A stretch of DNA of 64,000 bases from Catonia carolina (lineage: Eukaryota > Arthropoda > Insecta > Hemiptera > Achilidae): NCBI GenBank assembly GCA_035578175.1, contig JAQMRL010000004.1:39885401-39949400 (forward strand), written 5' to 3'. This document shows, piece by piece, positions 23,441-35,527 of this stretch (positions within the stretch are counted from its first letter, which is position 1; each line of letters starts with the position of its first letter). Under the pieces are notes generated by a model. That model did not search any database. It was not told the DNA's origin and saw only the letters and a list, made by a program, of their open reading frames with translations. A program made the translations under genes and the position numbers.

Positions 23441-23612
23441 TTTTTTAGTTTATTTAATGTTGCATCAACAGCTCGGTCATTAGCTACTACAATGGGATAG
23501 ACCTATGTAACGGTGGGTTTTAACTTGGGAAATTTCCTGACCTTGGCCGGGAATCGAACCCGGGACCTCCGCGTGGTAGGCTAGCGCGCTACCACTACGC
23601 TACGGAGGTGGG
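23441..23612 (-). repeat. SINE family A, full length
   Basis: The reverse of the tail (TTTTTTAGTTTATTTAATG) is on the left. The head on the right contains GGGTTCGATTCCCGGCC and CCACCTCCGTAGCGTAG. The box B is perfect, so this may be a relatively young copy. Confidence 0.85.
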
Positions 23613-23784
23613 CATATTTTGTTTTGTTTTTAATAAACTGTTTTTTCTTGTATAAAAGATTTCCTTCTAGGCATTTTGAGTTATTATTATAAAGATATTT
23701 CTAACTGAGGTAGTAAATTAAAAATTAAATTGAAGCCAACGACATGACTAACGAAAACAAAACACCAACACTTTGTAAACAACC

Positions 23785-24277
23785 TAAGGCTGAAATCTTA
23801 AAAGAAAAACTTTTTTTTACAGATTTTCATGAAAAATAACAGAAAATTACTAATTACCGCTTAACTAAGAGTTATATGAAAAATGTTTACAATAAAAGTT
23901 GTAGGTTTTTTAATTTTCTACAATTTTTATTATAGGTATACATTTTTGCGCTAAAATGCATATTAAGGCCGCAATCTTAAAAAAAAACATGTTTTCCTAC
24001 GAGAGCTCAGCCTCCCCAAGAATTTCAGCAGAAATAACGCCTACCCTATCTTGTAGAAATAAAAAGTGTAAAAATGAGGCGATTTTTTAATAAAATATTA
24101 GAAGCCGTTTTTGAGAAAATTGCAAAAAAGTGAAAAATGACGTAAATAAACGACTACTTCCGGTTGACCGATTTTAATGAAAATTTTTGTGTCGGGTTCT
24201 TTAGTAGTACCTAACTTAAGTTTCAAGTTCATACGATGTTTCGTTCTTGAGATATTTTGTTCACACCCACACGCGCG

Positions 24278-24311
<34 letters not shown>

Positions 24312-24450
24312 TATTAACCAATCGCTAAAAACGTGTTTTTTTGGGTTCAGGGGGTCTGTAAACATGTAGAACCGTTGAAAACTCGATTTTGAAAAATCGA
24401 CTGAAAACAGTACTTTCCTTCCTATATATTCATATAGGCAAGAGAAAGTA
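23785..24450 (-). mobile_element. HINE-like element lacking its hairpin end
   Basis: It starts within the first internal repeat (AAGGCTGAAATCTT), carries a long (CG)n(CA)n tract at 24271-24311 and ends with GGCAAGAGAAAGT at 24437-24449. Confidence 0.85.
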
Positions 24451-25047
24451 AAAATCCCTTTTTTTCCATACAATAATTTTATTTGTATTCTTAGTATTGC
24501 AATGAGCGATAGGGTTTCTGTATGATTCGTAACGCTAAAGGGCCAACTGGCGCCTGGTATAGAAAGGGCAGTACCTAAAAGCTTTGTTTGACATTTTAGC
24601 TAAATATCAAATGCTCTCTTTATTTCAGCAAGTTCCCTCGGTTTTCCTTTACCCTCTTTAATAATATGTTTTATTATACCTAACGTAAAAGGGCAAAGCA
24701 TACAACAACCGGACAAAGTTCATACTCTATCTCTTAACCTTTCTTATAGTCATTAGGTAATACACCTTCCCTTCATGATTCAAAACCCCCTCGTGTCCAG
24801 TTTATTAATTACTTGCTATTCTTAATATTAAAATGTCCCGTTTACATTTGCCATTTTAAATTAAATATTTAATTCAATGTTTCATAAAACTGAATATATT
24901 TTTATAAAGGTCTGTGTTACTGTAAAGGCTTCAATTTTGAATGAATATTTTAATTTGCGCCTCTGAATTAAAGCTGAACTACTTAAAATGCACAATTGTA
25001 TTGATATTCAGATTGTTTTTGAAATTTTATGAATAGTCAGTTATATT
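24451..25047. other. AT-rich DNA, nothing recognised
   Basis: No gene was recognised. A short minus-strand frame near 24620-24670 (KEGKGKPRELAE) could be decayed coding sequence but could not be assigned. Confidence 0.4.
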
Positions 25048-25225
25048 GATTTTCCGTATATTTAAGTTTAAATGAGGTTGATTTTCATTCAGCGTCATTC
25101 AATCGTGATTAAAATTAGGTTAAGTTCTTCATTTTACATTGTTTATTCATAATTATATATAGGTTATATGTTTTTCATTATTTAGAATGGCAAGAGAAGG
25201 CGGTGTGAGTATTTTACACTTTATT
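25048..25225 (+). mobile_element. HINE-like hairpin-end fragment
   Basis: GATTTTCCGTAT, AGGTTGATTTTCATT, TAGGTTATAT and GGCAAGAGAAGGCGGTGTGAG occur in order. The hairpin is degraded on its distal side. Confidence 0.7.
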
Positions 25226-25241
25226 TTTATTGTTTTGTTTA

Positions 25242-25600
25242 GGTCATCAGCCATAAAGCTGGTTTGAACCTCTTGAGGTTCTACCAAGTAAAACGAGGAG
25301 TAAGGTGGTTTACCTTCCTCACTGAGTTAAAAGTATGCTTATCAGCATGTCAGACCCCCTGAAAAGCACATATTTTTCGTCCTGAAAATGATACCTTTGC
25401 ATCATACACCACAGGGTTTGTTTGTACAATGAACTCTGTCTGACTAGTGTCTTTTACACGTCTATCTCAACTGTTCTTAAACTTTTAAGTCATTTAACTG
25501 GTTGATCGTGTAATAAGAAACCGAACTATTTTTTTGTAGCCCTGGAACTAACAAATTGAATACAAATACTTTAACATTCCACCTGTCTGTTATGGGCAGA
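25242..25600 (+). repeat. Repeat family D, full length
   Basis: It runs from GTTTAGGTCATCAGCC to CCTGTCTGTTATGGGCAG. It is sandwiched between a HINE fragment 16 bp upstream and a full HINE 29 bp downstream. Confidence 0.85.
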
Positions 25601-25629
25601 GTTTTATTAGTTCTGTTATATCATTTTGT

Positions 25630-26560
25630 ACTTTCTCTTGCCTATATGAATATAAATAGGAAAGAAAGTATTGTTTACATGTCGATTTTCAAAATCGAGT
25701 TTTCACTGGATCTACACGTTTTCAGACCCCTGAACTCAAAAAACATGTTTTTAGCGTCTGGTCTGTGTGTGTGTGTGTGTGTGCGCGCGCGCGTGTGTGA
25801 ACAGAATATTTGTAGAACGGAACATCGTACGAACTTGAAACTTGAAACTCAAGTAAGATATCACTAGAGGATCCGACACGAACACTTTCATCAAAATCGG
25901 TCAACCGGAAGTAGTAGTTTAATCATGTCATTTTTCACTTTTTGCGATTTTCTCCAAAACGGCTCCTACGATTTATTTTTTAAAATCGCCTCATTTACTA
26001 ATTTTTTATGCTCTACGAGATAGAGTAGGCGCCTTGTCTGCTGAAACTCTTGGAAAGGTTGTTTTCTCATTAAAAAATTGTTTTTTTAAGAATGCGACTT
26101 TAATATTCATTTTAGCGAAAAAACGAATATAATAAAAGTTGTAGAGAATTAAGTATCCTACAACTTCTATTTTAACATTTTGTTTTGTATACTGCTTAGT
26201 TTAGTGGTAATTAGCAATTTTCTGTTTTTCTCTCACGAAAACGTGTAAAAAATCAATTTTTTAAGATTTCAGCCTTAGCGTCCATTTAACGACAAAAATA
26301 TATTATAATATAATTTATAGAAAATTAAAAGATCTGCAACTTTTATTTGGAGCATTTTTCTTTACAGAACCTAGTTTAGCGTGAAAGAGTGATTTTGTAT
26401 TTTTAAGCCAAACTGAGGTTGATTTTCATTTTACGTCTTTCACTTATGATTAAAATAAGATTGTTTTTTTGTTTATTTCTAATGTTTTATTACTAATGTT
26501 AAGTTATATTGTTAATTATTTGCATTGGCAAGAGAAAGTTGTGTGTTTCACACTAGATTT
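25630..26560 (+). mobile_element. HINE-like element, full length
   Basis: ACTTTCTCTTGCC opens the copy at 25630. A (TG)n(CG)n(TG)n tract lies at 25764-25800. Both internal direct repeats follow, then the second subterminal repeat (GGCAAGAGAAAGT, 26527-26539) and a partly deleted hairpin (GTGTGTTTCACAC). A small hairpin with 14-bp arms (AATAAAAGTTGTAG and its reverse) sits in the middle, as in other copies. No coding capacity. It is one of two best plus-strand reference copies. Confidence 0.9.
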
Positions 26561-27229
26561 TTTTTTAATTGTAAACCCACAAATTTTTGTATAAAATGAA
26601 GTAAATAAATGCTTTATAAATCATAAAATAATGATAGATATTTTTGACCTAATATTTTAAAGTAAGTAGTTAATCTTAATTAAGTCCTGATTAAGTTATT
26701 ATAAATTAATTAAGATACTTATCAGGAATGGTAATACAGGGCTTATAAACTTTATGTACTTACTCTAGTCTACATTTCTATAATATTGGGTCTGGGAGTG
26801 AATCAGCGGTACATATACCGGTGCCTTAATAACTAAATTCGGTCTAAAATTTACTTGTGCTGAACTGCACGTATATATATATCGAGGAAACAAGCGATTA
26901 TCTTCCTAACTAACGTCGTAGGGGATCAGATATTTACGAGGTTAGACATCAAGCTAATCGGTTTTCCGATTTTCTCCTTGCGAACTCACTCGCTACTCAT
27001 TTTCTCTCGCTCGTTTACATGGTAATTACACATAAGACTCATCAACAAGTTAAAACATGCGTTATTGACTTAAATCACCTATTCCTTTCCTCATCCACAT
27101 TTAATCCTAACTTTAAATCGATTTCGTCTTCATTATGTAAATATCTACAAAAAATAATATGAATTTCATAATGATTCATGGAAACTATTAGAAAATTAAG
27201 ATTAAAATTCTACATATATCTGTATAGAA
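26561..27229. other. AT-rich DNA, nothing recognised
   Basis: A patch at 26795-27010 is less AT-biased and contains TCGGTTTTCCGATTTTCTCC, but no frame or repeat could be assigned. Confidence 0.4.
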
Positions 27230-27470
27230 TGTATGGCAGGCGGTTGATAAAACATATTTTTAGGACATTAAAGAATAGAACTAAGAAATTATATCGAAAA
27301 ATTGGAAAAATTGAAAAATTATAACGGTTGAACCACGTTTAGACTATTAATATATGACTTCAAGGGATTCCACGAATAATAATAGCAGGTCAAAAGATGA
27401 GTGGATGAAAATCAAACAGCCTTTATTCAAAAAATATGAGGAGTATGAATGCTTCTAGAAATGTATAAAG
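27230..27470 (+). pseudogene. Possible LINE C-terminal relic
   Basis: GGLIKHIFRTLKNRTKKLY resembles the NRLTKQIFKTLNNR segment at 7076-7330, suggesting two relics of one LINE family. Many stops follow. The assignment is weak. Confidence 0.25.
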
Positions 27471-27554
27471 TTAAATGAAGAAAAAATGTCCAAAGAAGTG
27501 TTAGAGCTTCCAAAGGATCTTCAAATGGAATGGGTGAGATCATGAAAAAGGATT

Positions 27555-28125
27555 ACTTGATGAAAATTAATACGAAAAAAACGAAGTGTTGTGCAGCAGC
27601 AAGAGTGGTTTAGTTGAGATAGGAAAATTAAAAGCAGGCAACGAAAACATACAGGAAGTTGAGGAATTCTACTATCTAGAGAGTAAAATAACAAAGGATG
27701 GTAGAAGCACCAGTGATATCAAAAGAAGGATTGCTGAAGCTAGAAAAGTCTTTGAAATGAAAAACAGCTTATTGACTACAAACATTGATTTACAGACTAG
27801 GAAAAATTTATTATATTACTATGTTTGGAGTGTAGCATTATACGGGAGTAAAACATGGGTGATAGGGGTTGCAGAAAGAAAAATAGTAGAAGCTTTTGAA
27901 ATGTGGTGTTATAGGAAAAGGTTAAAGATTAGGTGGGTGAACAAAATAAGTTAATTTAGAGATTTTTAGACAAGTGGATAAAAAAAGAAATATATGGATA
28001 CATCTTACCAGAAAAACGGATAGGCAAGTAGGGCATATCTTAAGAAAACTAGATATTGGTCTATCAATAATGGCGGGTAATATTGAGGGAGTGAATTGTA
28101 GGGGCAGGTAAATGTTAGAGAATAT
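27555..28125 (+). pseudogene. Non-LTR retrotransposon RT C-terminus
   Basis: The frame from 27586 to 27954 encodes EFYYLESKITKDGRSTSDIK, RIAEARKVFEMKNSLL and LYGSKTW, then FEMWCYRKRLKIRWVNKI. This is the classic order after the RT palm of insect LINEs (F-YLGS-I--DG---DI--RIA-A, LYGSETW). Before 27586 MKINTKKTK is in another frame, and after 27954 VGHILRKLDI continues with a frameshift, so the copy is broken at both ends. There is no RT catalytic site, consistent with 5' truncation. Confidence 0.85.
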
Positions 28126-28359
28126 TACACATAAGTTAAATCTAACTATTTCTTGGAAAACCCTATTTATTAATTTTATTATGTACGTTAACATTTTTAA
28201 ACTCTCGGTCTTCCTCAAACACTCTTTCTTCTTCGATATTGTCACATTATTATACCGCGCTAGAAAGTATTTAAATCTGATTTAAATATATTTTATTAAC
28301 TGATTTTTTTTATAACAAAAGTTAAGAAAAATGGTTGACACTTTATAATGCACACTAAG

Positions 28360-28680
28360 TGTGATCAAGATTCCGTGTGATCTCCCGTACGTCACCTATC
28401 TTCTACCGTTCACCAACATTGACACACTAACACACATAGGCTTCCACAAGTAATAGAACCTTCTTTAATATAAAAGCTTGCTGCTTACTTTATTCTGTCT
28501 CATCTTTCAGGGAGTAAGTACAGCGAAGTTCAAGAGCTTTATCCCTATTGTTTTTAACCCATTGTTCCTGTGTACTTCATTTAAGTAAATTATCAAGTGC
28601 TTCTTTTCATTCGTCCTTCTTCACGCTTTTATCGTTTTTTTTTTACTTTATTTAGTACTGCCACGTACTTCATTGATACA
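28360..28680 (+). repeat. Possible solo LTR
   Basis: The segment starts TGTGATCAA and ends TTGATACA, short inverted repeats of TG...CA type. TATAAAAG at 28469-28476 could be an LTR promoter, and TGGTATCA shortly after the end resembles an initiator-tRNA primer site. No 5-bp target duplication was seen and no internal domain follows, so this is speculative. Confidence 0.2.
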
Positions 28681-28871
28681 GTAATAATCTGTGGTATCAA
28701 AAATTATCATCAATAAATTTAAAATACCGTAGGAAATGTAAAATTAAATGAAACCAATGTATTTAAATGATTTTATCAATGTATTAATGAAATTACAGCT
28801 GTAGCGTTTTTCAATTATTTATTTGAGAAAGAGTACAAGTTTAAAAGTTAACTTTCTTTTGTAGTGCTTGT

Positions 28872-29265
28872 TTAGCCAAAATGGACCACTTTAGTCATTT
28901 TGGAAGCTTTCAGCCTCTTTTTGGCGTGATATTCTTTCATGTTCTGAGCACGCTTCTGTTTGGCTGCTTCTGAAAATTCCCTCTTCTTATACTCTCTTTT
29001 CTGTGTCGTAAGCCGATGGTTGTGGTCCTTGATTTTTGTATTTGGGTGATTTTTCCGTTAGATATCGTAAGTTAGTCCAAGTTCTTGTAAATCCCTTTTC
29101 ATTTCTTTGTGTCACATGTATGCGTTACCAGTGTCCGTTTTTCGTCTCATTACATGGTCAATTATTCTCCGTAAAAGTCTGGTGTTTGGTGTTCTTAGTA
29201 TATGTCCAAAGTATGACAACCGTTTCTTGCGCATTAACTTTTTAGGAGAAGCAAAAAAATTTTCT
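28872..29265 (-). pseudogene. Non-LTR retrotransposon C-terminal tail
   Basis: The minus strand encodes RLSYFGHILRTPNTRLLRRI, then KEMKRDLQELGL, and finally a lysine-rich end (KREYKKREFSEAAKQKRAQN) closing at a TAA at 28872-28874. GHI-R-----L---I followed by K-DL-ELG and a basic, helical C-terminus is typical of insect LINE ORF2 ends. Two in-frame stops interrupt it. Confidence 0.7.
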
Positions 29266-29590
29266 AAGGAACAGATCAGTATTTTTCTAAAGTAAATTTC
29301 AAACTTCAAATAGAATAAAAATTGCTATAGGAAGAATAAGTTAATTTTTCTATAACAGAATAGATGAAACATTGATAGTATTTTGAAAAACCTGCGTGGG
29401 CAAAAGACAAGAACTCTTTCTATAATGAATGATATTTTTAAGTTTTAAAATTAAAATTTTAAGATTTACTCTTAGCAAAATTACAGCTATAGATTCTTCT
29501 GAAATTACCAGTTAACTGTGTGCCGTGTTGAATAGGCATTAGGAAATTTTAAAGACAATTGACAAAAAATTTCTATTAATTGATAAAGTT

Positions 29591-29911
29591 GACCCACCGG
29601 GTAGGTATAGTGGTAGAGTCGTCACCGCGAATCACCTGTTTAACAGCTAATTTTCGGAGACAAAGATTCCTGGTTCAAATCCTAGTAAAGGTAGTTCTTC
29701 TATACGGAGTTAAATACTAGGCAGTGGTTACCGGTGTACTTTGATGGTTGGGGTTCAAGTAACCATACTTTTCAAGGAATGATCGGTCTGAGTCTGTACA
29801 ATACTACGTCTCAGTTACACGCCATACACATCATCCTCATCTTGTTGGGCCATGTGGTTGCTTATTGTTCCTAAATTGAACAGATTACAACGTACATACG
29901 TTAGGGATTAA
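29591..29911 (+). repeat. SINE family C, full length
   Basis: The tRNA-like head CCACCGGGTAGGTATAGTGG is box A, and CTGGTTCAAATCCTAG is box B. The body contains GGTTACCGGTGTACTTTGAT, and the tail ends CATCATCCTCATCTTG...TTAGGGATTAAAAA. It is the clearest plus-strand copy of the family. Confidence 0.85.
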
Positions 29912-30240
29912 AAACAAATTAATAAGCAACCGCGATTTTTTTTGTTTGACCAGCATTATCTTCTTTTGCAGTAAAAGGTTTATCAAAATATTTTTTTATC
30001 CATATATTAATAGCGAGCAGGTTTTTTCGACACGATTTTAACCTCCTAAACCTTCACCGATTTTCCCCCGAACTGGCGTCAAATGAATCGTCTGTTTGAG
30101 TAGATTTGCAGAAAACTAACCAAAATCGTATATTTTGGTTTATGACCGTAAATAGGAGGTCTAAAATATGATACGTGAAGTTAACAAGAACGAGAATACG
30201 GTAAGTGAAGCGTCTGAGTGCCGAATGCAGTACTACCCTA

Positions 30241-30283
<43 letters not shown>

Positions 30284-30624
30284 TACATCTCGCACAGCTA
30301 TTTCAGGTTGGAGGGGGCGAGTTCAACGAACTAAAGTATACCAACGCATTGGCAGTGACACATCACTTTGAACTTTCCAACGTGGTTGTTGACACCTTGA
30401 GTAGTGTACAGTGAGTTATGCTACATTTTGCTTTTGTTTTTAACAGCTCTTTTTAGAGCTATTATATTTTTTCGATTCGTTTTAGTAACTATTGTCATTA
30501 ATCAAGAAATTAATGGATGGTCGTCCATTAGGGGAAAGACAAAGAGGCAGGAGACGTTCTATAAAACAAATTTACAATTTAGTGCGAGTTTTCCCGCAGA
30601 GGTTCACCTAGTATATCTAAATTT
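29912..30624. other. AT-rich DNA with a (TA)n microsatellite
   Basis: (TA)18 or so at 30243-30278. Short frames across it (MHIYIYIY...) are artefacts of the repeat. No gene was recognised. Confidence 0.5.
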
Positions 30625-30812
30625 GTGTACGTTGAAATCTGTTCATTTTAAGAACAATAAGCAACCCTAGGATCCAATGTGAAGAGAATGTCATTTTAAT
30701 GAGATATGGAGGCCTAATAAGTGAAAGAATATGGTTAATTGAACTCCGACCATCAAAGTACACCGGTTACCACTAGTGTTCCTAATAAAAATAACTACCT
30801 TTACTATAATAG
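30625..30812 (-). repeat. SINE family C, rearranged fragment
   Basis: The tail part (TTAAGAACAATAAGCAACCC) and part of the body (CATCAAAGTACACCGGTTAC) are present in order, with about 90 bp between them altered. The head is missing. Confidence 0.65.
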
Positions 30813-32339
30813 AACTACTGTAACATTGCGGATGAGATCTAGCCAATAACAGCCAAGATCGGGTGTAAGGTTGCTGCTTTGCTGTCACACTCCGTTCCAT
30901 CGACTCTAGCTAACTTTGTAACTGTGTTTAGTACGTGAACAGCGGGACCACAACGTGACAACGCAGGATACGGTTGCCGAAAGTCAATTGGCTGTGTGCT
31001 GTGTTCTAGGCCACTATGCTCCGCCTTCATCTGCAGTCTTTCATTTGTCCGAATATAGAATTTGAACCACCGAACCTGGTGAGTTTAGCTATAGAATAAA
31101 TAAATAAATAAAACAGTTTTTTTTGCAGTAAGATTTACAATCGTAAATAATGTGAATTTTGAAAAACGACTTTTTATGTATTTGTTTATGTTACATTTGT
31201 GCGGTTGTTCATAGTGAAATTTATTTGTTCTGTTCACGGGTATAAGAGAAACGGAACGATTCGTGGAAAATTTATTCCGTGATTACAATAATTTTTCTAA
31301 CTAATAGTGCGAGAAAGTTTGAAACATATTACTTACATTTTCATCTTCATTTATTAACATTTTCCCGACCTTTTTCATCTTCAAAAAAGATCAAATATGA
31401 TATATTAAAGTAACGGTGGGGAAACGTTTCTTTTGTAAAAAGTGGATGATGATGAACAAGGTGTATGAATGAAAAGGCGCCAATGCTAGGATACAGTGAT
31501 TAAACTTATGTTAGAGCAGAGTATAAGGTATTGGGTTGGGGGTTTTAGGACTACTTGGAAAGGGCATAAGAAGAAGTAGGTGGTAATATAGAGTTGAGTG
31601 GATGTTTTATTCTGTTCCTGGCGCCATCTATGACGTGAAAGCCGTCTGATGACTCATAATCCAGTGTGTATACTTTACTAACCATGGAAAAACCTTCTTT
31701 CCACTTAGCAAAAATCCTTTATAAAATTTTCAACCATTTTCTAATATCTTGACTAAGTAACTTTACTCATTAATTTATTGATTAACTCACTAAATTATGC
31801 CAATAAAATTTCTTTTCTTTTTCACATTACCCGTTAATAAATCATTTCTTTTCCGAAGTTTTCTTTACATCGATGTAAAAAACTTTATCTACACATACTC
31901 TAACACTTCATTAAATTATTTAGAATATTTTTTTTGTCATTAGTCTTTCGAATGGTTTTATGCAGTTCTCCAAGCTGTTTTATCTTGCGCAAGTCGTTTC
32001 TTATCTATATACAAATTTCTATAACACGTTAAGCGCCAAAATATAGTAACATTGAAATAAAAGAAAGAAATTGGAAAATGAATTAATGCAATTTTTTAAT
32101 GAAAGAAATCTTTGAATTAATTAAACAAAATTTGATGTTACATAAATTGAATTGATTTTGTTGAAAGTGTTTTTTATCTATTGATGACACTGTAAACATA
32201 ATTCTTATTACGTTAATGAATTTACTGGTATAAAATATTGCAATATATGTTGATAAAAAAATATTTAAATTTTATTAATATTGTTTAATGAGTTCAATTA
32301 AAAATTAAGAGTTTATAGTTACGATTTATTCTTGACTTC
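30813..32339. other. DNA without a recognised gene
   Basis: 30835-31085 is less AT-rich and open on the minus strand for 63 codons, but the frame has no recognisable domain or splice context. The rest is AT-rich. Confidence 0.4.
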
Positions 32340-32672
32340 TTGCAGTCTTCTGGTTTGCTTCACAGTACTACTGTGGGTTTTCGTACCTTAACGGTGCTTT
32401 TAACGTGTTAAAATTTCCAGGCCCTACCCGGTAATCAAACCCGGGACCTTTCGCTTTGTAGGCTAGCGTTCTAGTCATGCCAAGGAGGTGGTTTCAAAAT
32501 TCCAAAATACATTATTCTATTAATTTTTGTTTAAAAGTTCTTTTGGAAATGTTCCGTTACCCGGACGTTGGCACTTTATGCATAACTTACGGACGTCCGG
32601 TAAATTGGATGTTATAACTACGTAAAAGACATCGAAGACCTATTTTACGGACGTTGGTACTGAAAGGGTTAA
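32340..32672 (-). mobile_element. Truncated TTAA MITE with embedded SINE A
   Basis: The right terminus GTACTGAAAGGG abuts TTAA (32669-32672). Inward of it lie GGACGTCCGG and ATGTTCCGTTACC blocks that match, in reverse, 5267-5426 of the other copy. A minus-strand SINE A (about 32340-32491) occupies exactly the same internal position as in that copy. The far terminus is lost. Confidence 0.6.
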
Positions 32673-32689
32673 TCACTAATTTGTTTACG

Positions 32690-32752
32690 TTTTGATCTGT
32701 TCAATATAAGAACAATAAGCAATCTCATGGCCCAACGAGATGAGGAAGATGT
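32690..32752 (-). repeat. SINE family C, tail fragment
   Basis: TGATCTGTTCAATATAAGAAC and CCAACGAGATGAGGAAGATG match the family tail. Nothing else of the SINE is present. Confidence 0.6.
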
Positions 32753-33693
32753 AACTGTTTTAATTTTTTTATTTTTTGCAATTTTTCTATTTTATTTTAC
32801 GTCAGAAAAGGTCAAAACGTAAGTAAAATGTAGTACCACTAAAAGATTGTCGAAAAATTTAGTGCGGTTGACCAACCATTTATGGTATCGACAACACAAA
32901 TTGTAACAATTGTAAACAATAATAAAAGTTTCATGATATTTTAATGGATATGCAGATTCGAGTGGAACAAAAGTCTTTTCGGAAGAATTATACACGGTAT
33001 TTTTGTACTTCCATTTTTTACTGTACAGGAGTGTATTATTTCATTTTAAAAACGCGTTACAAAGAATTCCGTCCCCTTAAAACGCGTATTAATATATTTT
33101 TTTAATATTTACATTTATATATATTTTTATTTACAGATTCGTTATACTGCGGTAATAAAGTTACCTTTTAGGGTTTTTAATCAAGACCGTTCGTGTTGTT
33201 ATGTTGCATAAACTGTTTGACCTAAGAGTAAAGTTTACAGTCCATAAAGTTATACAAACAGTGATAGAGCCGCAGTGTATGCCCTTGTAATATAATGACT
33301 TTGTGGCCCATGATGTTAATATTGTTGAATAGGGCTGGAACTTTGTTATTAGATGAATTTTAGCTGACTTTACTGCATTTTTCATAAAATTTATACTTGT
33401 GTAAGTTCTCTGAAATACATTATCACAGATCCATCAATAATGTTTCAAAAAATATAAACATATCTTTCAGATCTTACCAAGTTTCATCCGATCATGCATT
33501 TTTTTTTATTTTCAAATCACCAAATTAAAAAAGTACACCTAAAACCCTATTAAAATGGAAAAAGATAAAAAACTTCGATAGCTTAATATTAATAATTTGC
33601 CTCAAATAGAATATTTTTTGTTAAGTTGTAGCTACAATTAGAATTAAATGAAATAACCAAAACTTTTTTTTGTAATCTAGTAGACAACTTTTT
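32753..33693. other. AT-rich DNA, nothing recognised
   Basis: A 74-codon minus-strand frame (33161-33385) has no known motif and no splice context that would support an exon. Confidence 0.4.
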
Positions 33694-34676
33694 ACTTTCT
33701 CTTGCCTATATGAATATATAGAAAGGAAAGTATTGTTTTCTAATCGATTTTTTGAAATCGAGTTTTCACCAGATGTACACGTTTTCAGACCCCCTGAACC
33801 AAAAAAAAGTGTTTTTAGCGATTGGTCTGTGTAAGTGTGTGTGTGTGTGTGTGTGTGTGTTTGTGTGCGCGCGCGCGCGAGCGTGTGTGAACAAATATCT
33901 CAAGAATGGAACATCGTACAAAATTGAAACTAAAAAAATAAGTTAGAAACTACTACCGGACCCAACACGAACATTTTCATCAAAATCGGTCAACCGGAAG
34001 TAGTAGTTTGTTGGTGTAATTTTTCGCTTTTTTGAAATTTTCTCAAAATCGGCTACTACGATTTCTTTTTAAATCGCCTCATTTACTAAATTTTTTATGC
34101 ACTACAAGATAGAGTAGGTGCCATGTCTGCTAAAATTCTTGAGGAGGCTTTTTTTGTTAAAAAATTGTTTTTTTTTAAGACTGCGGCTTTAATATGCATT
34201 TTAGCGTAAAAATGTATTATCAAAAGCTGTAGAGAATTTAAAATCCTACAACTTTTATTCATAACATTTTTTTGTATAACGCTTAGTTTAGCAGTAATTA
34301 GCGGTTTTCTGTTTTTCTCTCACGAAAACGTGTAAAAAATCGATTTTTTAAGATTTCAGCCTTAGCGTTTAACGACAAAAGCGTAGTAGTACCTATATAA
34401 TAAAATTTATAGAAAATTAAAAGATCTACAATTTTTAATTAGAGCATTTTTCTCTACAGAGTCTACTTTAGCGTCAAAGAGTGATTTTCCGAGTTATTAA
34501 GCCGAACTAGGGTTGATTTTCGTTTTGCGTGTTTCACTCATGATGAAAATTAGGTTATGTTTTTTAAGGTTAATTTTTTTAATGTGTATTTCTAAAGTTT
34601 TATTACCAATATTAGGTTATATTGTTTATTATTTTCATTGGCAAGAGAAAGTCGTGTGAGTGTTTCCCATCAGATT
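33694..34676 (+). mobile_element. HINE-like element, full length
   Basis: ACTTTCTCTTGCC at 33694, a (GT)n(GC)n tract at 33835-33893, both internal repeats, GGCAAGAGAAAGT at 34640-34652, then the hairpin GTGTGAGTGTTTCCCA. It lies in T-rich DNA at both ends (TTTTT before, TTTTTT after), as expected for insertion between T residues. 983 bp, no coding capacity. Confidence 0.9.
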
Positions 34677-34897
34677 TTTTATGAAAGGAATAAAAATTTT
34701 ATTTCCATAAGTCATGATATTTTAAAAATAAGATAAACGTGTATTTATATTACGGTGATTTAAGATTGATATTAAAGATTGTTACACGAAAATAACCGAT
34801 ATTAGCAGTAGCTAATTACTACTTTTTAAGCTACACCAATATTACATAGGCTTTACTAAAATAGAAAATTCTTGCTTGTTTAGTATTACGATACACA

Positions 34898-35016
34898 TCA
34901 GTCCTGGTCAGAATCACTGTCACTTAAAGATTTTGAGCAATTTTCAAACAAATAATCATATTCAGCTCCATCCAAAGAATTGCTGATACCGCACTTCTTT
35001 AAAGAATTCTTAATAA
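34898..35016 (-). pseudogene. pogo/Tigger-like transposase C-terminal relic
   Basis: The minus strand reads IIKNSLKKCGISNSLDGAEY, then an acidic end (SLSDSDSDQD) and a TGA at 34898-34900. The order I--SF--CGISN-LDG-ED followed by an acidic tail is characteristic of the C-terminus of pogo/Tigger (jerky-like) DDE transposases. Upstream sequence to about 35100 is too decayed to follow. The catalytic residues are not in the window. Confidence 0.6.
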
Positions 35017-35100
35017 TTTAGGAGTCAACATTATTTCGAGAAGTTTTCACAGCCCTGAGTTATAGAAGGACGTTTAAGCTTTCCCTCTGGTGTCCCGGTG

Positions 35101-35527
35101 ACATCATTCATTTATTCCATTCCTGTAGAAGGCAAAACAGTTGGTAGACCTACCTATCTCAGACGCAGAAAGCGAATGCAATTTCCATTAAATGGTGTTT
35201 CAAAAAAAAAAATTACTAACCAGAAGGTGATAACACAGTCAACAATTTCGTATACCGTTCTTGATTGTTGTCTCATTATCAACAGACAAAATCATGTCCC
35301 CTGATACTGGATTATGATATTCTACGAATGTTTACAACGGAAACACTTTTTCCGAATAATGTTATTTAGATGAATAGCGTAACAATGGTAATAACGTACA
35401 GTTCAGTATTTTGATTTTTGTAATGCTACATACATTGTGAAGATGAAGAACTACTATATTTCCCGACTCTTTTGGACGAACATAAACGACAAAACGGAGA
35501 GGGAAGACGTAATTTTACATTATTTAT
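35101..35527. other. DNA without a recognised gene
   Basis: A 68-codon plus frame crosses 35098-35304 but lacks a recognisable domain. Part of this may be decayed pogo-like sequence. Confidence 0.35.

Noticed and set aside
24098..24473. Cys/Val-rich ORFs (CVCVCV, ARARA) at several HINE copies
   Set aside because: They are translations of the (GT)n(GC)n tract inside non-coding HINE elements.
30168..30414. ORFs with IYIYIYIY runs, also at 47341-47658
   Set aside because: They are translations of (TA)n microsatellites.
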